This document shows, in pieces, positions 34,094-43,030 of a DNA stretch of 64,000 bases. The translations under genes were made by a program, and so were the position numbers. Source of the stretch: an uncultured Bacteroidales bacterium (GTDB taxonomy: Bacteria > Bacteroidota > Bacteroidia > Bacteroidales > FEN-979); the NCBI GenBank assembly GCA_903877385.1, contig CAIRDP010000020.1, positions 1 through 64,000 of the forward strand, written 5' to 3'. The first letter of the stretch is position 1. Every line of letters begins with the position of its first letter. The notes beneath the pieces were generated by a model. That model did not search any database and had not been told where the DNA came from. It saw nothing but the letters and a program-made list of their open reading frames with translations.

Positions 34094-35029
34094 CTACAGT
34101 ATGCTGTGAACGATCACGAATAAGGAACTCACCGAAATCAAGGCCCAGAGGAAAACTCCAAGTAACATTGGCCTGAAACTCACGGTTTTCAATGCTTCCC
34201 TTGTAAGTCCCGCTCCAATAAGGAATAAGGTCAGGGTGAGGCCCCGTTTGGCCAGGATCACAATAATCTGATCGGCCGAATGCAAAAAGGGGAAAAAGGT
34301 ATTGGCCATCATCGCTATCACAAAGAAGAGTATGAACCAGGGTATCTTTACCTTGTTTTTGCTGCTTTTAAAAGCTAAGGCCATAATAAAAGAAACGGGG
34401 ATTATCCACAGCGCCCTTTCAAGTTTCACCGTGGTGGCGATCTGCAAGGCTTCTGCCCCGAATTTATGCGCTGCGCCCACCACCGAACTGGTATCATGGA
34501 TAGCGATCGCCGCCCATAATCCGAACTGGGACTGGCTTAAATGAAGCCAGGTCCCTATCATTGGAAAAAGTATAAGCGCAACGGAATTCAGGATAAATAC
34601 GGTTGCAAGTGAAACTGATATCTCATTCTCTTTGGCTCCGATCACCGGTGCAACGGCAGCAATCGCGCTGCCTCCGCAGATGGCTGTACCGCTTGAAATA
34701 AGTACAGAGGTTTTTTTATTTACATGCATTAAACTGCCTGCAATCAGCCCGGCAATTAAGGTCAGGCTTATCGAGGCCACTGTAAAAAGTATACCCTGTT
34801 TCCCGGCTTTTGCAGCCTCGAAGGCATTCATTCCGAAACCCAGTCCTACCACCGAAATCTTTAACAGTAAACCCGTGGCCTTATTATTCTGTTTTTCGTA
34901 CGGATGGCCCATTACCTGCGACAAAACAATTCCCAGGAACAAGGCTGCAGGAGGTTCTATCCAGGGCGAGAGGCAGGCTGCCCCGGCTAATAAAAACATC
35001 AGTTTCTTCAGTAAATCTGTTCTGTCCAT
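34094..35029 (-). CDS. YeiH/UPF0324-family membrane protein (sulfite- or sulfur-linked)
   Basis: A 311-residue membrane protein of the YeiH (PSE, Cons_hypoth698) family with about ten helices. Family landmarks: GIVLSQVMGHP, ISVVGLGFGMN, SSGTAICGGSAIAAVAPVI and IHDTSSVVGAAH. The track begins at 35095, but MDRTDLLKKLMFLLAG at 35029 fits the family start. YeiH relatives are controlled by the LysR-type YeiE/CysL and are linked to sulfite or cysteine homeostasis; the transported compound is unproven. It lies just downstream of a LysR regulator on the same strand, the common arrangement. Confidence 0.85.
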   Translation of the reverse strand: MDRTDLLKKLMFLLAGAACLSPWIEPPAALFLGIVLSQVMGHPYEKQNNKATGLLLKISVVGLGFGMNAFEAAKAGKQGILFTVASISLTLIAGLIAGSLMHVNKKTSVLISSGTAICGGSAIAAVAPVIGAKENEISVSLATVFILNSVALILFPMIGTWLHLSQSQFGLWAAIAIHDTSSVVGAAHKFGAEALQIATTVKLERALWIIPVSFIMALAFKSSKNKVKIPWFILFFVIAMMANTFFPFLHSADQIIVILAKRGLTLTLFLIGAGLTREALKTVSFRPMLLGVFLWALISVSSLFVIVHSIL

Positions 35030-35109
35030 CTGCAGTTCTTTTAAAATAAAATCCCTGCAAATGTCGGTACATCGGCTGGCCCTACCCAGATGCAAAAACT
35101 TATCCTGAA

Positions 35110-36006
35110 TTACTTTTGGTTATAATTCCTCAGCGCGAAATGGATGAATGTATCGGCCAGCCCGTCTGATTTTCCGTGAAGGTGGACAAAATAAAATGTG
35201 CGCGGTATATCCAGGCCGGGGATGTCGAGGATTTTAAACTCCCCGTTTGCTATTTCCTTTGAAACAGCGGCAATGGAGATAAATCCCAGGCAATTGGTAT
35301 TGGCTAAAAAAGACTTGATGCTTTCGGTGCTTCCAAGGTACATGGCTACATTGAGATCCGACAACTGAATCTTATGCATCCCCAGTTCATGCTCAATAAC
35401 CTCGAGGCTGCCCGAACCTCTTTCCCTGAAAACGATAGGGATCTTTTTTAATTCGGGTAATTCCAGTTGGTTCAGTTTTGCCAGGGCCTGGCTGGTATGG
35501 ACAAGCGGGACCAGCTCATCCTTAATGAATGGAATATATTTCAGCTCCTTGTTCTTCGTCCTGCCCTCAACCATTCCAAGCTGTATCCTCTGGTCCAGCA
35601 AAGCGGCTTCTATCTTTTCGGTGTTATCGTTGATCAGCGAAAGTTTGATCTGGGGAAACCTCTGGTAAAATTTAGCCAGCACAGGCGGCAGCACATATTG
35701 CCCTATAGTAGTGCTGGCTCCGAGCTGCAGGCTCCCCGAGAATTTCTTCTTCAGTACGCCGAAATCAAAATCAATCTGTTTGTAAACACCTATGATCTGC
35801 TGGGTGTAGTTCAGCAGGATACGGCCGGCAGGAGCCAAAACGATCTTATTACCTTTACGCTCGAATAAACGGATGTCAAACTCTTTTTCGAGCTCCTGTA
35901 TATTCCTGGTGACTGCCGGCTGGGTTATAAAAAGCTCTGCAGCGGCTTTCGTAAAGCTCAGATGAGTTGCAACGGAATGAAAAACCTGAAGTCTGAAATC
36001 GGGCAT
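35110..36006 (-). CDS. LysR-family regulator (CysL/YeiE/CbbR-like)
   Basis: A 298-residue regulator: N-terminal winged HTH (SFTKAAAELFITQPAVTRNIQELEKEFDIRLFERKGNKIVLA) and a periplasmic-binding-like effector domain. Together with yeiH it resembles the CysL/YeiE pairs that respond to sulfur metabolites. It is divergent from DUF2892-OsmC; its own -7 box TACCTTTG lies just upstream. LysR sites are T-N11-A dyads, so the 11-bp direct repeats of the redox regulon are not an obvious match, but the divergent location keeps it as an alternative candidate regulator. Confidence 0.88.
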   Translation of the reverse strand: MPDFRLQVFHSVATHLSFTKAAAELFITQPAVTRNIQELEKEFDIRLFERKGNKIVLAPAGRILLNYTQQIIGVYKQIDFDFGVLKKKFSGSLQLGASTTIGQYVLPPVLAKFYQRFPQIKLSLINDNTEKIEAALLDQRIQLGMVEGRTKNKELKYIPFIKDELVPLVHTSQALAKLNQLELPELKKIPIVFRERGSGSLEVIEHELGMHKIQLSDLNVAMYLGSTESIKSFLANTNCLGFISIAAVSKEIANGEFKILDIPGLDIPRTFYFVHLHGKSDGLADTFIHFALRNYNQK

Positions 36007-36113
36007 TGTCCTTTTACTTAGTGAACCTTATGCAAACAAAGGTACTCATGAAACCTCTTTGGGTCCTCCCTAACTATAACTCCTGCTGTTCTTTTGCAAA
36101 AATAACAAATAAA

Positions 36114-36129
36114 TCGCTTAATTATCACT
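36114..36129. promoter_or_regulatory. Redox-regulon direct-repeat site 5 (TCGCT-TAATTA-TCACT)
   Basis: It lies 9 bp upstream of the -7 box TATCTTTG (36139-36146) of the DUF2892-OsmC pair. This copy differs from the consensus least. Confidence 0.65.
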
Positions 36130-36177
36130 AATTATTTTTATCTTTGCATTAAGTATTAACCCTAAAACCGAAATATC

Positions 36178-36381
36178 ATGAAAAAGAACATGGGAACTAT
36201 TGATATTACAATCAGGATCCTGGTTGCTGTTTTGGTAGCAGTATTATTTTTCACCAAAGTCATAACAGGTGTGCTCGGTATCGTCCTGCTGGTTTTTGCC
36301 GGTATTTTCATACTCACAAGCATCATAGGATTCTGCCCCTTGTATATGCCCTTTAAGATCAATACAAAGAAAAAAGAGTAA
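36178..36381 (+). CDS. DUF2892 inner-membrane protein
   Basis: A 67-residue protein with two membrane helices (ILVAVLVAVLFFTKVITG and GIVLLVFAGIFILTSIIG) and the FCPLYMPF motif of the DUF2892 family, which is found alone or fused to rhodaneses (YgaP). The cysteine at the membrane face suggests a sulfane-sulfur role, but this is not proven. It lies directly under regulon site 5 and 1 bp before the OsmC gene. Confidence 0.85.
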   Translation: MKKNMGTIDITIRILVAVLVAVLFFTKVITGVLGIVLLVFAGIFILTSIIGFCPLYMPFKINTKKKE

Positions 36382-36382
36382 A

Positions 36383-36802
36383 ATGTCAAGCCAGAAAACA
36401 AGTGTAGAGTGGCAGTCGGAAATGACTTTTAAAGCAAAAGTCAACGGGCATGAGATTATTCTGGATGCTGATATACAGGTGGGCGGAAAAGATCTTGGTC
36501 CCCGGCCTAAACCCCTTATTCTTGTGGCTCTTGCCGGCTGCACCGGGATGGATGTGATCGCTATCCTGAAGAAAATGAAGGTCAGTCCCGATTATTTCAA
36601 TGTGGATGTGGAAGGTGAACTAACCGAGGAACATCCGAAGCAATTTTCGAGCATTCACATTGTTTATAAATTCAGGGGGAAAGACCTTCCTTTAGACAAA
36701 CTTCAGAAAGCCATCGACCTTTCACAGGAGAGATATTGCGGCGTATCGGCCATGCTAAAAAAAGCCCTGCCCATCACTTCCGAGATCAGGATCCTGGACT
36801 AA
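36383..36802 (+). CDS. OsmC/Ohr-family protein
   Basis: A 139-residue OsmC-fold protein. The first conserved cysteine region is VALAGCTGMDVIAILKK and the second ERYCGVSAMLKKALPI, so both redox cysteines of the family are present. OsmC/Ohr enzymes reduce organic peroxides; DUF2892-linked members may handle persulfides. It starts 1 nt after the DUF2892 stop codon, so the two are co-translated under the redox regulon site. Confidence 0.88.
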   Translation: MSSQKTSVEWQSEMTFKAKVNGHEIILDADIQVGGKDLGPRPKPLILVALAGCTGMDVIAILKKMKVSPDYFNVDVEGELTEEHPKQFSSIHIVYKFRGKDLPLDKLQKAIDLSQERYCGVSAMLKKALPITSEIRILD

Positions 36803-36814
36803 CTTCTCATCCCG

Positions 36815-36852
36815 CATCGGCGCGAAGCGCTACCATCGGCGCGCAGCGCTAT
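36815..36852. repeat. Two tandem 19-bp GC-rich repeats between convergent genes
   Basis: CATCGGCGCGAAGCGCTAC is followed directly by CATCGGCGCGCAGCGCTAT (17 of 19 identical). They lie between the osmC stop and the RND transporter stop. The GCGC stretches can fold, so they may act as a bidirectional terminator or be a small repeat family. Confidence 0.6.
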
Positions 36853-39800
36853 CATCCTGACTTGTGATAAATAAGCCTCAGCAGAGATGGAAAAACGAAC
36901 AGCAGCAGCGGCATGGCCACGATAAATCCCCCGATCACGGCTATGGCCAGTGGTTGTTGCATCTGGGCCCCAACCCCTATTCCCAGGGCCAGGGGGGTTA
37001 AAGCAAGTATGGCTCCTATGGCAGTCATCAGTTTTGGCCTGATTCGCATGGATATCGCGTAACGTATCGATGCATCAACATCCCCCGAACTGGATTTCAT
37101 GGTCACCATGAACTGGTTTACGGTGAAAATGGCATTTTCGGCTATGATCCCCACTATCATGATGATACCGGTATAACTGCCCACGTTAAGCTGTATGCCT
37201 GTGATATACAATGCCCACACACAGCCTGCAGTTCCCAGTACCGAAATAAAGATCACAAGCAGGGGGATCCTCAGGTCCCTGAAAAGGAAGAGCAGGATGG
37301 TGAATACAAGCACTATCGCTGCAAGCAATATCATCAGGAGTTCATTGAATGAGGATTGCTGCTGGGCATAAATCCCTCCATACACTACATAATAACCCGG
37401 GGGCATGATAAGATTGCCGGCCAGGCTGCTTTTGATTTCATTCATTGCGCTGCCCAGGTCACGGTTCTCGAGCCGGGCCGTGATTACTATATTCGATTTC
37501 AGGTCTTCCCTGGTGACATCGGGGAAGCCCTTTGAAAGCTCGGCCCTGGCAAAATATTTAAGAGGGCGGAATGAACCGTCGGGTGAGAAGATCGGCTGCT
37601 CCAGTATCTTGTCCAGATAATTTTCCCTGAAATCGGTAAACCTCAGCAGTATCCTCAGCATCTGCTCCCCGCTCTGCACTTCCCCTACTGTAACTCCCTC
37701 GTTATGGGACTGCAGCTGGGTCTGGAGGTCTGAGGCATTAAGGTGAAACTGGGCCAGCCTGGCTTCATCAGGAATGATGCTGATCGAAGGGCCTTCCACG
37801 ATGATGCCGTCCTTAAGGTCGGCTATGCCTTTTACTTTCTGAAGCAGGCCCTGGGCCTTTACTGCCAGAAGCTCAAGCTGGGCCCGGTCATCTCCAAAGA
37901 TCTTAATTTCTATGGGCTCGGGACGTCCGATAAGGTCGCCCAGAAGGTCGGCTATCCTCTGGCCGAACTCTATGGTGAGTGCAGGTTCCTGGGCCGAAAC
38001 CCTTTGCCTTAATTCTGATATTACATCTTCGGTCGACCGGTTTATCCCGGGCTTTAACTGGATCAGGTAATCGCCTTCGTTCGGGGGTATCACCCCGCTG
38101 GCCATGCTGATGCTGGAGCTCATATTAGTCCCCAGCCGGCGCATATAGGTTGATACATCCTTATGATGCAGCACAACGGTATCGACCCTGCGCATAATGG
38201 CGTCAGAGGCATCGAGGGCAGTGCCCGGGGGAGTGAGATAGTCAAATACTATGGTCCCCTCATCCAGGATAGGCAGGAAACCAGTATTCAGTTTCGGGAT
38301 AATGAACATGGCGCTGGCGACCAGGATCACGATAAAGCCAAGCGCGAAAGCCGGCTTGTCGAAAAACCATATCAGCCAGCCTAAAGAATGCGTACCGGCT
38401 GTATGCCCCTGGTCACTTCCAGTGGATTTCTTGCGGTGCTTGTAGCCCAAAGCCAGGTGTAAAGCAGGCAGTCCCAGCCAGGTCGTGATAAAGCTGCATA
38501 CCAGGGTGATCTCCATGGTGGCTGTGAGTTCCCTGAAAAAACTCCCGGCAACCCCGCTCATCAGAACAAAAGGAAAAAAGATAACGATAGTGCTCAGTGA
38601 AGAGCCGACCATCGCGGGGAACAGCATCTTTATTGTTTCACTCACCACCGAAGGCAGGTCTTTATCGGGGTTCTCTTCATGAACCCGGTGGATCTGCTCG
38701 ATCACAACTATGGCATCATCGATGATAAGCCCGATGGAGGCTGCAATGGCGCCCAGCGACATGATGTTGAGCGTGATACCGGCCAGGTAAAGTACGGTCA
38801 AGGTAAGCGCCAGCGTTACAGGTATGATAATGATTACATTGAGGCTGGCTCTGAAAGATCTCAGGAATAAAACCACCACCAGCAACGCCAGTATGAGTCC
38901 TTCGTAAATGGCCCTCAGCACGCTGTTGATCGAATCGGTTACAAATACACTCTGGTTGTAATAGGTCTTAAGCACCATTCCTTTGGGCAGCTGTTTCTGG
39001 ATCTCCCTGGCCTTTTCCTGGACTCTTTCTACAAAATCAAGAAGATTGCTCCCTTTCTGCTTCACGATATCGAGGATCACAGCTTCACGGCCGTTTGCAT
39101 TGATGCGGATGAATTCCTGCTGTTCCTGGAACTCGACAATGGCAAGGTCGCCCAGCCTGATGATCCTGTTGCCGTCGTTTCGGATAACCAGGTTTTTCAG
39201 CTCATCCAGGGTATTTATCCGGCTGTCGGTTACCGAAAGGTACAGCCGGCGGTAATCGGAAAGAAGCCCGTTGGACTCGATGAAATTGGTCCTGCCCAAA
39301 ACATCGATGAGATTCTGGGGGTTCAGGCCGAACTGCACCATTTTCATGGGATCGGGCTTGATCACGAATTCCTTGGTCTTCCCTCCCCTTACAAATACGT
39401 TGGATATCCCCTGCACTTCCGAGAAACGCGGCTTGGCAAAGAACATCGCCACATTCTTCATTTCGACCTGCCCGTATTTTTCACTTTCGAGGGTGTACCC
39501 TATCACCGGGTAGATATTCTGGCTCATGGCCTCGATCACCAGGTTTGTCGTGGGAGGCAGGGTGTTCTTGATCTCGTTTATCCTGGCCTCTAGCTGCATC
39601 CTGGCCACGTTGATATCGGCATTCCATTGAAAAAAGGCCTCGATTGTACAGCTTCCACGGTTGGTTGAACTGCGAACGGATTCAATCCCGTTCACCCTCT
39701 TGATGGCAATCTCAAGCGGACGGGTCACCGTGATCAGCATTTTATCGATTGGCTGTTCCCCGTTATCGGCTATGATCCTGATCTTCGGAAAGACTACATC

Positions 39801-39914
39801 GGGAAAAAGCAGGGTTTCCATCTTCCGATATGCAAACCCGCCAAGGATAAGCATTACAAGCAAAACAAATATTGTCGGCTTGGTGTATCTCCGGTAATAA
39901 TCCTGGTTTAACAT
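36852..39914 (-). CDS. RND-family efflux transporter, inner-membrane pump
   Basis: A 1020-residue AcrB/HAE1-type pump with twelve helices and two large periplasmic loops. It shows an N-terminal membrane helix (FVLLVMLILGGFAYRKMETLLFPD region), the TM4 proton-relay motif GLIIDDAIVVIEQIHRVHEEN and the duplicated C-terminal half (GIIMIVGIIAENAIFTVNQF). Proton-driven export; the two acidic residues of TM4 favour organic substrates over heavy-metal (CusA) types. Last gene of a three-gene operon: outer-membrane channel, adaptor, pump. Substrate unknown. Confidence 0.92.
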   Translation of the reverse strand: MLNQDYYRRYTKPTIFVLLVMLILGGFAYRKMETLLFPDVVFPKIRIIADNGEQPIDKMLITVTRPLEIAIKRVNGIESVRSSTNRGSCTIEAFFQWNADINVARMQLEARINEIKNTLPPTTNLVIEAMSQNIYPVIGYTLESEKYGQVEMKNVAMFFAKPRFSEVQGISNVFVRGGKTKEFVIKPDPMKMVQFGLNPQNLIDVLGRTNFIESNGLLSDYRRLYLSVTDSRINTLDELKNLVIRNDGNRIIRLGDLAIVEFQEQQEFIRINANGREAVILDIVKQKGSNLLDFVERVQEKAREIQKQLPKGMVLKTYYNQSVFVTDSINSVLRAIYEGLILALLVVVLFLRSFRASLNVIIIIPVTLALTLTVLYLAGITLNIMSLGAIAASIGLIIDDAIVVIEQIHRVHEENPDKDLPSVVSETIKMLFPAMVGSSLSTIVIFFPFVLMSGVAGSFFRELTATMEITLVCSFITTWLGLPALHLALGYKHRKKSTGSDQGHTAGTHSLGWLIWFFDKPAFALGFIVILVASAMFIIPKLNTGFLPILDEGTIVFDYLTPPGTALDASDAIMRRVDTVVLHHKDVSTYMRRLGTNMSSSISMASGVIPPNEGDYLIQLKPGINRSTEDVISELRQRVSAQEPALTIEFGQRIADLLGDLIGRPEPIEIKIFGDDRAQLELLAVKAQGLLQKVKGIADLKDGIIVEGPSISIIPDEARLAQFHLNASDLQTQLQSHNEGVTVGEVQSGEQMLRILLRFTDFRENYLDKILEQPIFSPDGSFRPLKYFARAELSKGFPDVTREDLKSNIVITARLENRDLGSAMNEIKSSLAGNLIMPPGYYVVYGGIYAQQQSSFNELLMILLAAIVLVFTILLFLFRDLRIPLLVIFISVLGTAGCVWALYITGIQLNVGSYTGIIMIVGIIAENAIFTVNQFMVTMKSSSGDVDASIRYAISMRIRPKLMTAIGAILALTPLALGIGVGAQMQQPLAIAVIGGFIVAMPLLLFVFPSLLRLIYHKSG

Positions 39915-39915
39915 C

Positions 39916-40833
39916 TTATTTTATTATCCTGATTATTGCCGTATCCCCCAGTCCGTAATTGCCGCTTGAGAGAAACCGATCGGAAGCGGAAAAAGCAGGG
40001 GAAATCACTTCTATGCTGTCGGCGCCCGCGATACCGGTTTTAACGGCAACTTTCACCGCCATGGTGTCGTTTACCAGCTTCATCACCCAGAAATTCTTCA
40101 TCACCTCATCGCTGAGAACCGAAGACTTCGGAAGGATAAGGACATGATTTTTTAGTGAGCGGATGATTTTCACCTTTGCCATAAGGTTCTCGGGCAATGG
40201 CATAGTTCGGCGCGGCTCCAGGATAACCCGGATTGTTTGTGAGGAGCCCGTCATTGCAGGTAATACGGCATGGATGGAAGCGCTCAGTTTTTCATCGTCG
40301 GGCAGAAGAAGCACGCATTCATTTCCCAGCCTGATGTAATCTTTGAGTTCATAAGGCAGCTCCAGTATAAAAACAAGGCTCTGCGGAAGGACCAGCGTAC
40401 AAAGCGGTTCGCCTTCCTGTATGAAATCTCCTTTGGGGTGGTTGATGACAGTCACAAGCCCTTCTATAGAGGCCCTTACCTGGATAAGCCCCGTAATGCC
40501 CAGCGCATGCACGCTGTCCTGGTACAATACAGTCGCTTCCTTGGTCCTTAATTCAAACAAAAGTTCGTTTTTGGTAGCCCGGTCCCCTGCCGATACAAAA
40601 CATTTTTCAACGTAACCTGTGATGGGTGATTTGATAACCGCTTTCTCAAGAAAAGAGGAAGTGGCAGGAAATTCAGCGTACTCTGTCATAGTGCCGGTCC
40701 TTGTACCGGTGACGGTCACCGGGACTATGGCCCTTACCGCTTTTTCTTCAGACCCCTGGTTGGACCTGCATGAATTCATAAGAAGAAGGCCTAGCAAGCC
40801 CGTCAGGAACAGCATTATCGTCCTTTGTTTCAT
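39916..40833 (-). CDS. RND efflux periplasmic adaptor (membrane-fusion lipoprotein)
   Basis: A 305-residue adaptor with a lipoprotein signal (FLTGLLGLLLMNSCRS, Cys ~22). Lipoyl-like half motifs FPATSSFLEKAVIKSPITGYVEKCFVSAGDRATKNELLFEL and the barrel segment RASIEGLVTVINHPKGDFIQEGEPL are present. It is shorter than most adaptors, with hardly any alpha-hairpin. It sits 1 bp before the pump and overlaps the tolC-like gene by 4 bp. Confidence 0.88.
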   Translation of the reverse strand: MKQRTIMLFLTGLLGLLLMNSCRSNQGSEEKAVRAIVPVTVTGTRTGTMTEYAEFPATSSFLEKAVIKSPITGYVEKCFVSAGDRATKNELLFELRTKEATVLYQDSVHALGITGLIQVRASIEGLVTVINHPKGDFIQEGEPLCTLVLPQSLVFILELPYELKDYIRLGNECVLLLPDDEKLSASIHAVLPAMTGSSQTIRVILEPRRTMPLPENLMAKVKIIRSLKNHVLILPKSSVLSDEVMKNFWVMKLVNDTMAVKVAVKTGIAGADSIEVISPAFSASDRFLSSGNYGLGDTAIIRIIK

Positions 40834-42077
40834 TGTTTCCAGAAGTTAATTTCGTTCAGAATGTATTGTGCCCTGATCTGGTACTGTACCCCTTCATGCA
40901 AGGCCTCAATCAGGTTCTTTAAGGCCAGGATGTAATCAGTAATGGTTAGCGTTCCGCTGTTCAGTTCGGCCCTTTCCTGGGCCACCAGCATTTTCACCAC
41001 CTCAACCTGCCTGTCGTTGTCAACAGCCTGCAAACGTACATTGTCAAGTTCCTCTTTAAGCTGCTTAAGCTGTGCATCATACTGGGCCCTGAAAAAATCC
41101 CTGTAATTTCTCCTTGTCTCTTCCTGTATCCTCAGCTTGCTGTAATTGTACTTCCTCTGGTTACCGTCATACACCGGAAGGCTTAGGCTCATGCCGAAAC
41201 TGATCCCGAAGTTCTGGTAAAGGTAAGCCGGCTCATTGTTGATCAGCCCCCCGTCGGAAAACCAGTTCACAACAGGCTTGTATTTACGGTCGATGAGCAG
41301 CTTCTCGGTCTGGATTTTCAAACTGTCGATGGCGAACTTTTTGAAAAAAAGAGAATTTCCGGGCGATTGTTTCAGAATTTCTTCAATCGATGGCAGGCTC
41401 AGCCTGATATGCGCAGTGTCGGTCAAACCGCAGATCACGTTAAGGTTCGAAAATTCCTTCCTGTACAACAGCTCGAGATTTCTGATATTCCTTTCAAGTT
41501 GTATGATCTCAACCTTTACCGTGAGATAATCGGTTTGCCTGTAGGTGCCTTTCTGAACCCACATCTTTAAAACCAGCTCTTCCTCTTTGAGTGTCGACAG
41601 TATCTCCAGCTGATATTGTGACTCCTGCAGGGCCGAATAAGCCGAAAGGTACTGGGCCGTGATTGCTTTTTTAAGTTCATTCACGTTAAGGTCCCGGGAA
41701 TTCTCGAGGCTCAGGTTTTCCAGTCCTATCTTTTGGTAATTTATTTCCCTGGTTTTTTTATTGAATATCTGCTGGTTCACATTCAGTGTACCGGCGAGCT
41801 GCTGCCCGTTGGTGATCACATCACTGTATCCCCATCCGTTGACCACCGGTGCATACATCATCATCGCGTTAAAGTTGACCTGGGGAAGGTAGGAAGCCCT
41901 CGTAATAAGGCTGTCGTACTGGTTTGACTTTATCTGGTTTGACAGATCCTTAAGCAGCGGGTTGTTTGCCACACCTGCCGAGATGTAGTATTGAAGGGAG
42001 TGATCCTGTGCAAATGAAAAACGGCAGCCAAGCAGTATGAAAAGAAATAAAATGGATTTTTTAGTAAAAACTGTCAC
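40830..42077 (-). CDS. TolC-family outer-membrane efflux channel
   Basis: A 415-residue outer-membrane protein with signal peptide (ILFLFILLGCRFSFAQ) and two repeats of the long helical hairpin typical of TolC/OEP (SLQYYISAGVANNPLLKDL; AEYRNF-like helices such as AQYDAQLKQLKEELDNVRLQ). It forms the exit duct for the RND pump encoded downstream. The 5' end overlaps the upstream extension of the divergent tatC frame, which is not the real tatC start. Confidence 0.88.
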   Translation of the reverse strand: MTVFTKKSILFLFILLGCRFSFAQDHSLQYYISAGVANNPLLKDLSNQIKSNQYDSLITRASYLPQVNFNAMMMYAPVVNGWGYSDVITNGQQLAGTLNVNQQIFNKKTREINYQKIGLENLSLENSRDLNVNELKKAITAQYLSAYSALQESQYQLEILSTLKEEELVLKMWVQKGTYRQTDYLTVKVEIIQLERNIRNLELLYRKEFSNLNVICGLTDTAHIRLSLPSIEEILKQSPGNSLFFKKFAIDSLKIQTEKLLIDRKYKPVVNWFSDGGLINNEPAYLYQNFGISFGMSLSLPVYDGNQRKYNYSKLRIQEETRRNYRDFFRAQYDAQLKQLKEELDNVRLQAVDNDRQVEVVKMLVAQERAELNSGTLTITDYILALKNLIEALHEGVQYQIRAQYILNEINFWKQ

Positions 42078-42141
42078 TTTCGTTCAAATGAGATTTCAAA
42101 TTTACAAGACATTTTTTAAATTTCACTACTTTTGCGGGCAT

Positions 42142-42981
42142 ATGATAGGAATTCCGGGTTTCAGTAAGAAAAACAAGGATGGCGACGAAATGAGCTTCTG
42201 GGAGCACCTCGACGTGCTCCGGGGAACGATCTGGCGCTCGGCACTTGTTGCTTTCCTGCTATCGCTGGTAGCATTTGCCTTCAAAGACATTCTCTTCGAC
42301 ACCATACTTCTCGGTCCGAAATCAAAGACATTTATCACTTACCGCCTCCTTTGCAAACTTGGAGGCATGCTGTCGATGCCCTCTCTTTGTGTTGATCCCT
42401 CGAAATTCGAACTGATCAACATCACCCTTGCAGGGCAGTTCGTGGCCCATATGAACATATCGCTTATTGCAGGGCTCATCCTTGCCCTACCTTATATATT
42501 ATGGGAACTTTGGAGGTTCATCAAGCCGGGGCTCACCGAAAAGGAAATCAGGGCGTCAAGAGGATCCATCTATGTTGTTTTCCTGCTTTTCGTTACCGGT
42601 GTTCTTTTTTCATATTTTATCGTTGCCCCCCTGATGATAAACTTTCTGGGAGGGTACACAGTGAGCGATACCGTTAAAAACCAGATTGCACTCACATCCT
42701 ATGTCAGCAATATCACCCTTCTGACTCTGCTGATGGGCCTTGTTTTTGAACTCCCCGTACTGATATTGCTTCTTACCAAAATAGGCATCCTCACCCCGAT
42801 GATGCTTAAAAAATACAGGAAACACACCCTGGTGGTCATTCTCATCGTAGCCGGTGTAATTACTCCCAGCCCCGATGTTTTCAGCCAGCTTATTGTATTT
42901 GTTCCCCTTTACGGACTCTTCGAACTGAGCGTTCTTCTCTCTTCCCGCATGTACAGGAGGAAAATGAAGCCGGCCGGCTGA
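42142..42981 (+). CDS. tatC: Twin-arginine translocase subunit TatC
   Basis: A 279-residue, six-helix receptor for folded Tat substrates. MSFWEHLDVLRGTIWRSALVAF, the central FIKPGLTEKE and FSYFIVAPLMINFL are family landmarks. The track starts at 42037 inside the tolC-like gene. ATG 42142 is preferred: a perfect -7 box TACTTTTG occupies 42127-42134, placing the transcript start at or within a few bases of this ATG, so the mRNA may be leaderless. A later ATG at 42190 (MSFWEHL) is the alternative. No tatA is seen in the window. Confidence 0.88.
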   Translation: MIGIPGFSKKNKDGDEMSFWEHLDVLRGTIWRSALVAFLLSLVAFAFKDILFDTILLGPKSKTFITYRLLCKLGGMLSMPSLCVDPSKFELINITLAGQFVAHMNISLIAGLILALPYILWELWRFIKPGLTEKEIRASRGSIYVVFLLFVTGVLFSYFIVAPLMINFLGGYTVSDTVKNQIALTSYVSNITLLTLLMGLVFELPVLILLLTKIGILTPMMLKKYRKHTLVVILIVAGVITPSPDVFSQLIVFVPLYGLFELSVLLSSRMYRRKMKPAG

Positions 42982-43030
42982 TTCTGTAACCTTGTTCGGG
43001 CGATAACGTCTAAGCTTTCATCTAAATCAA

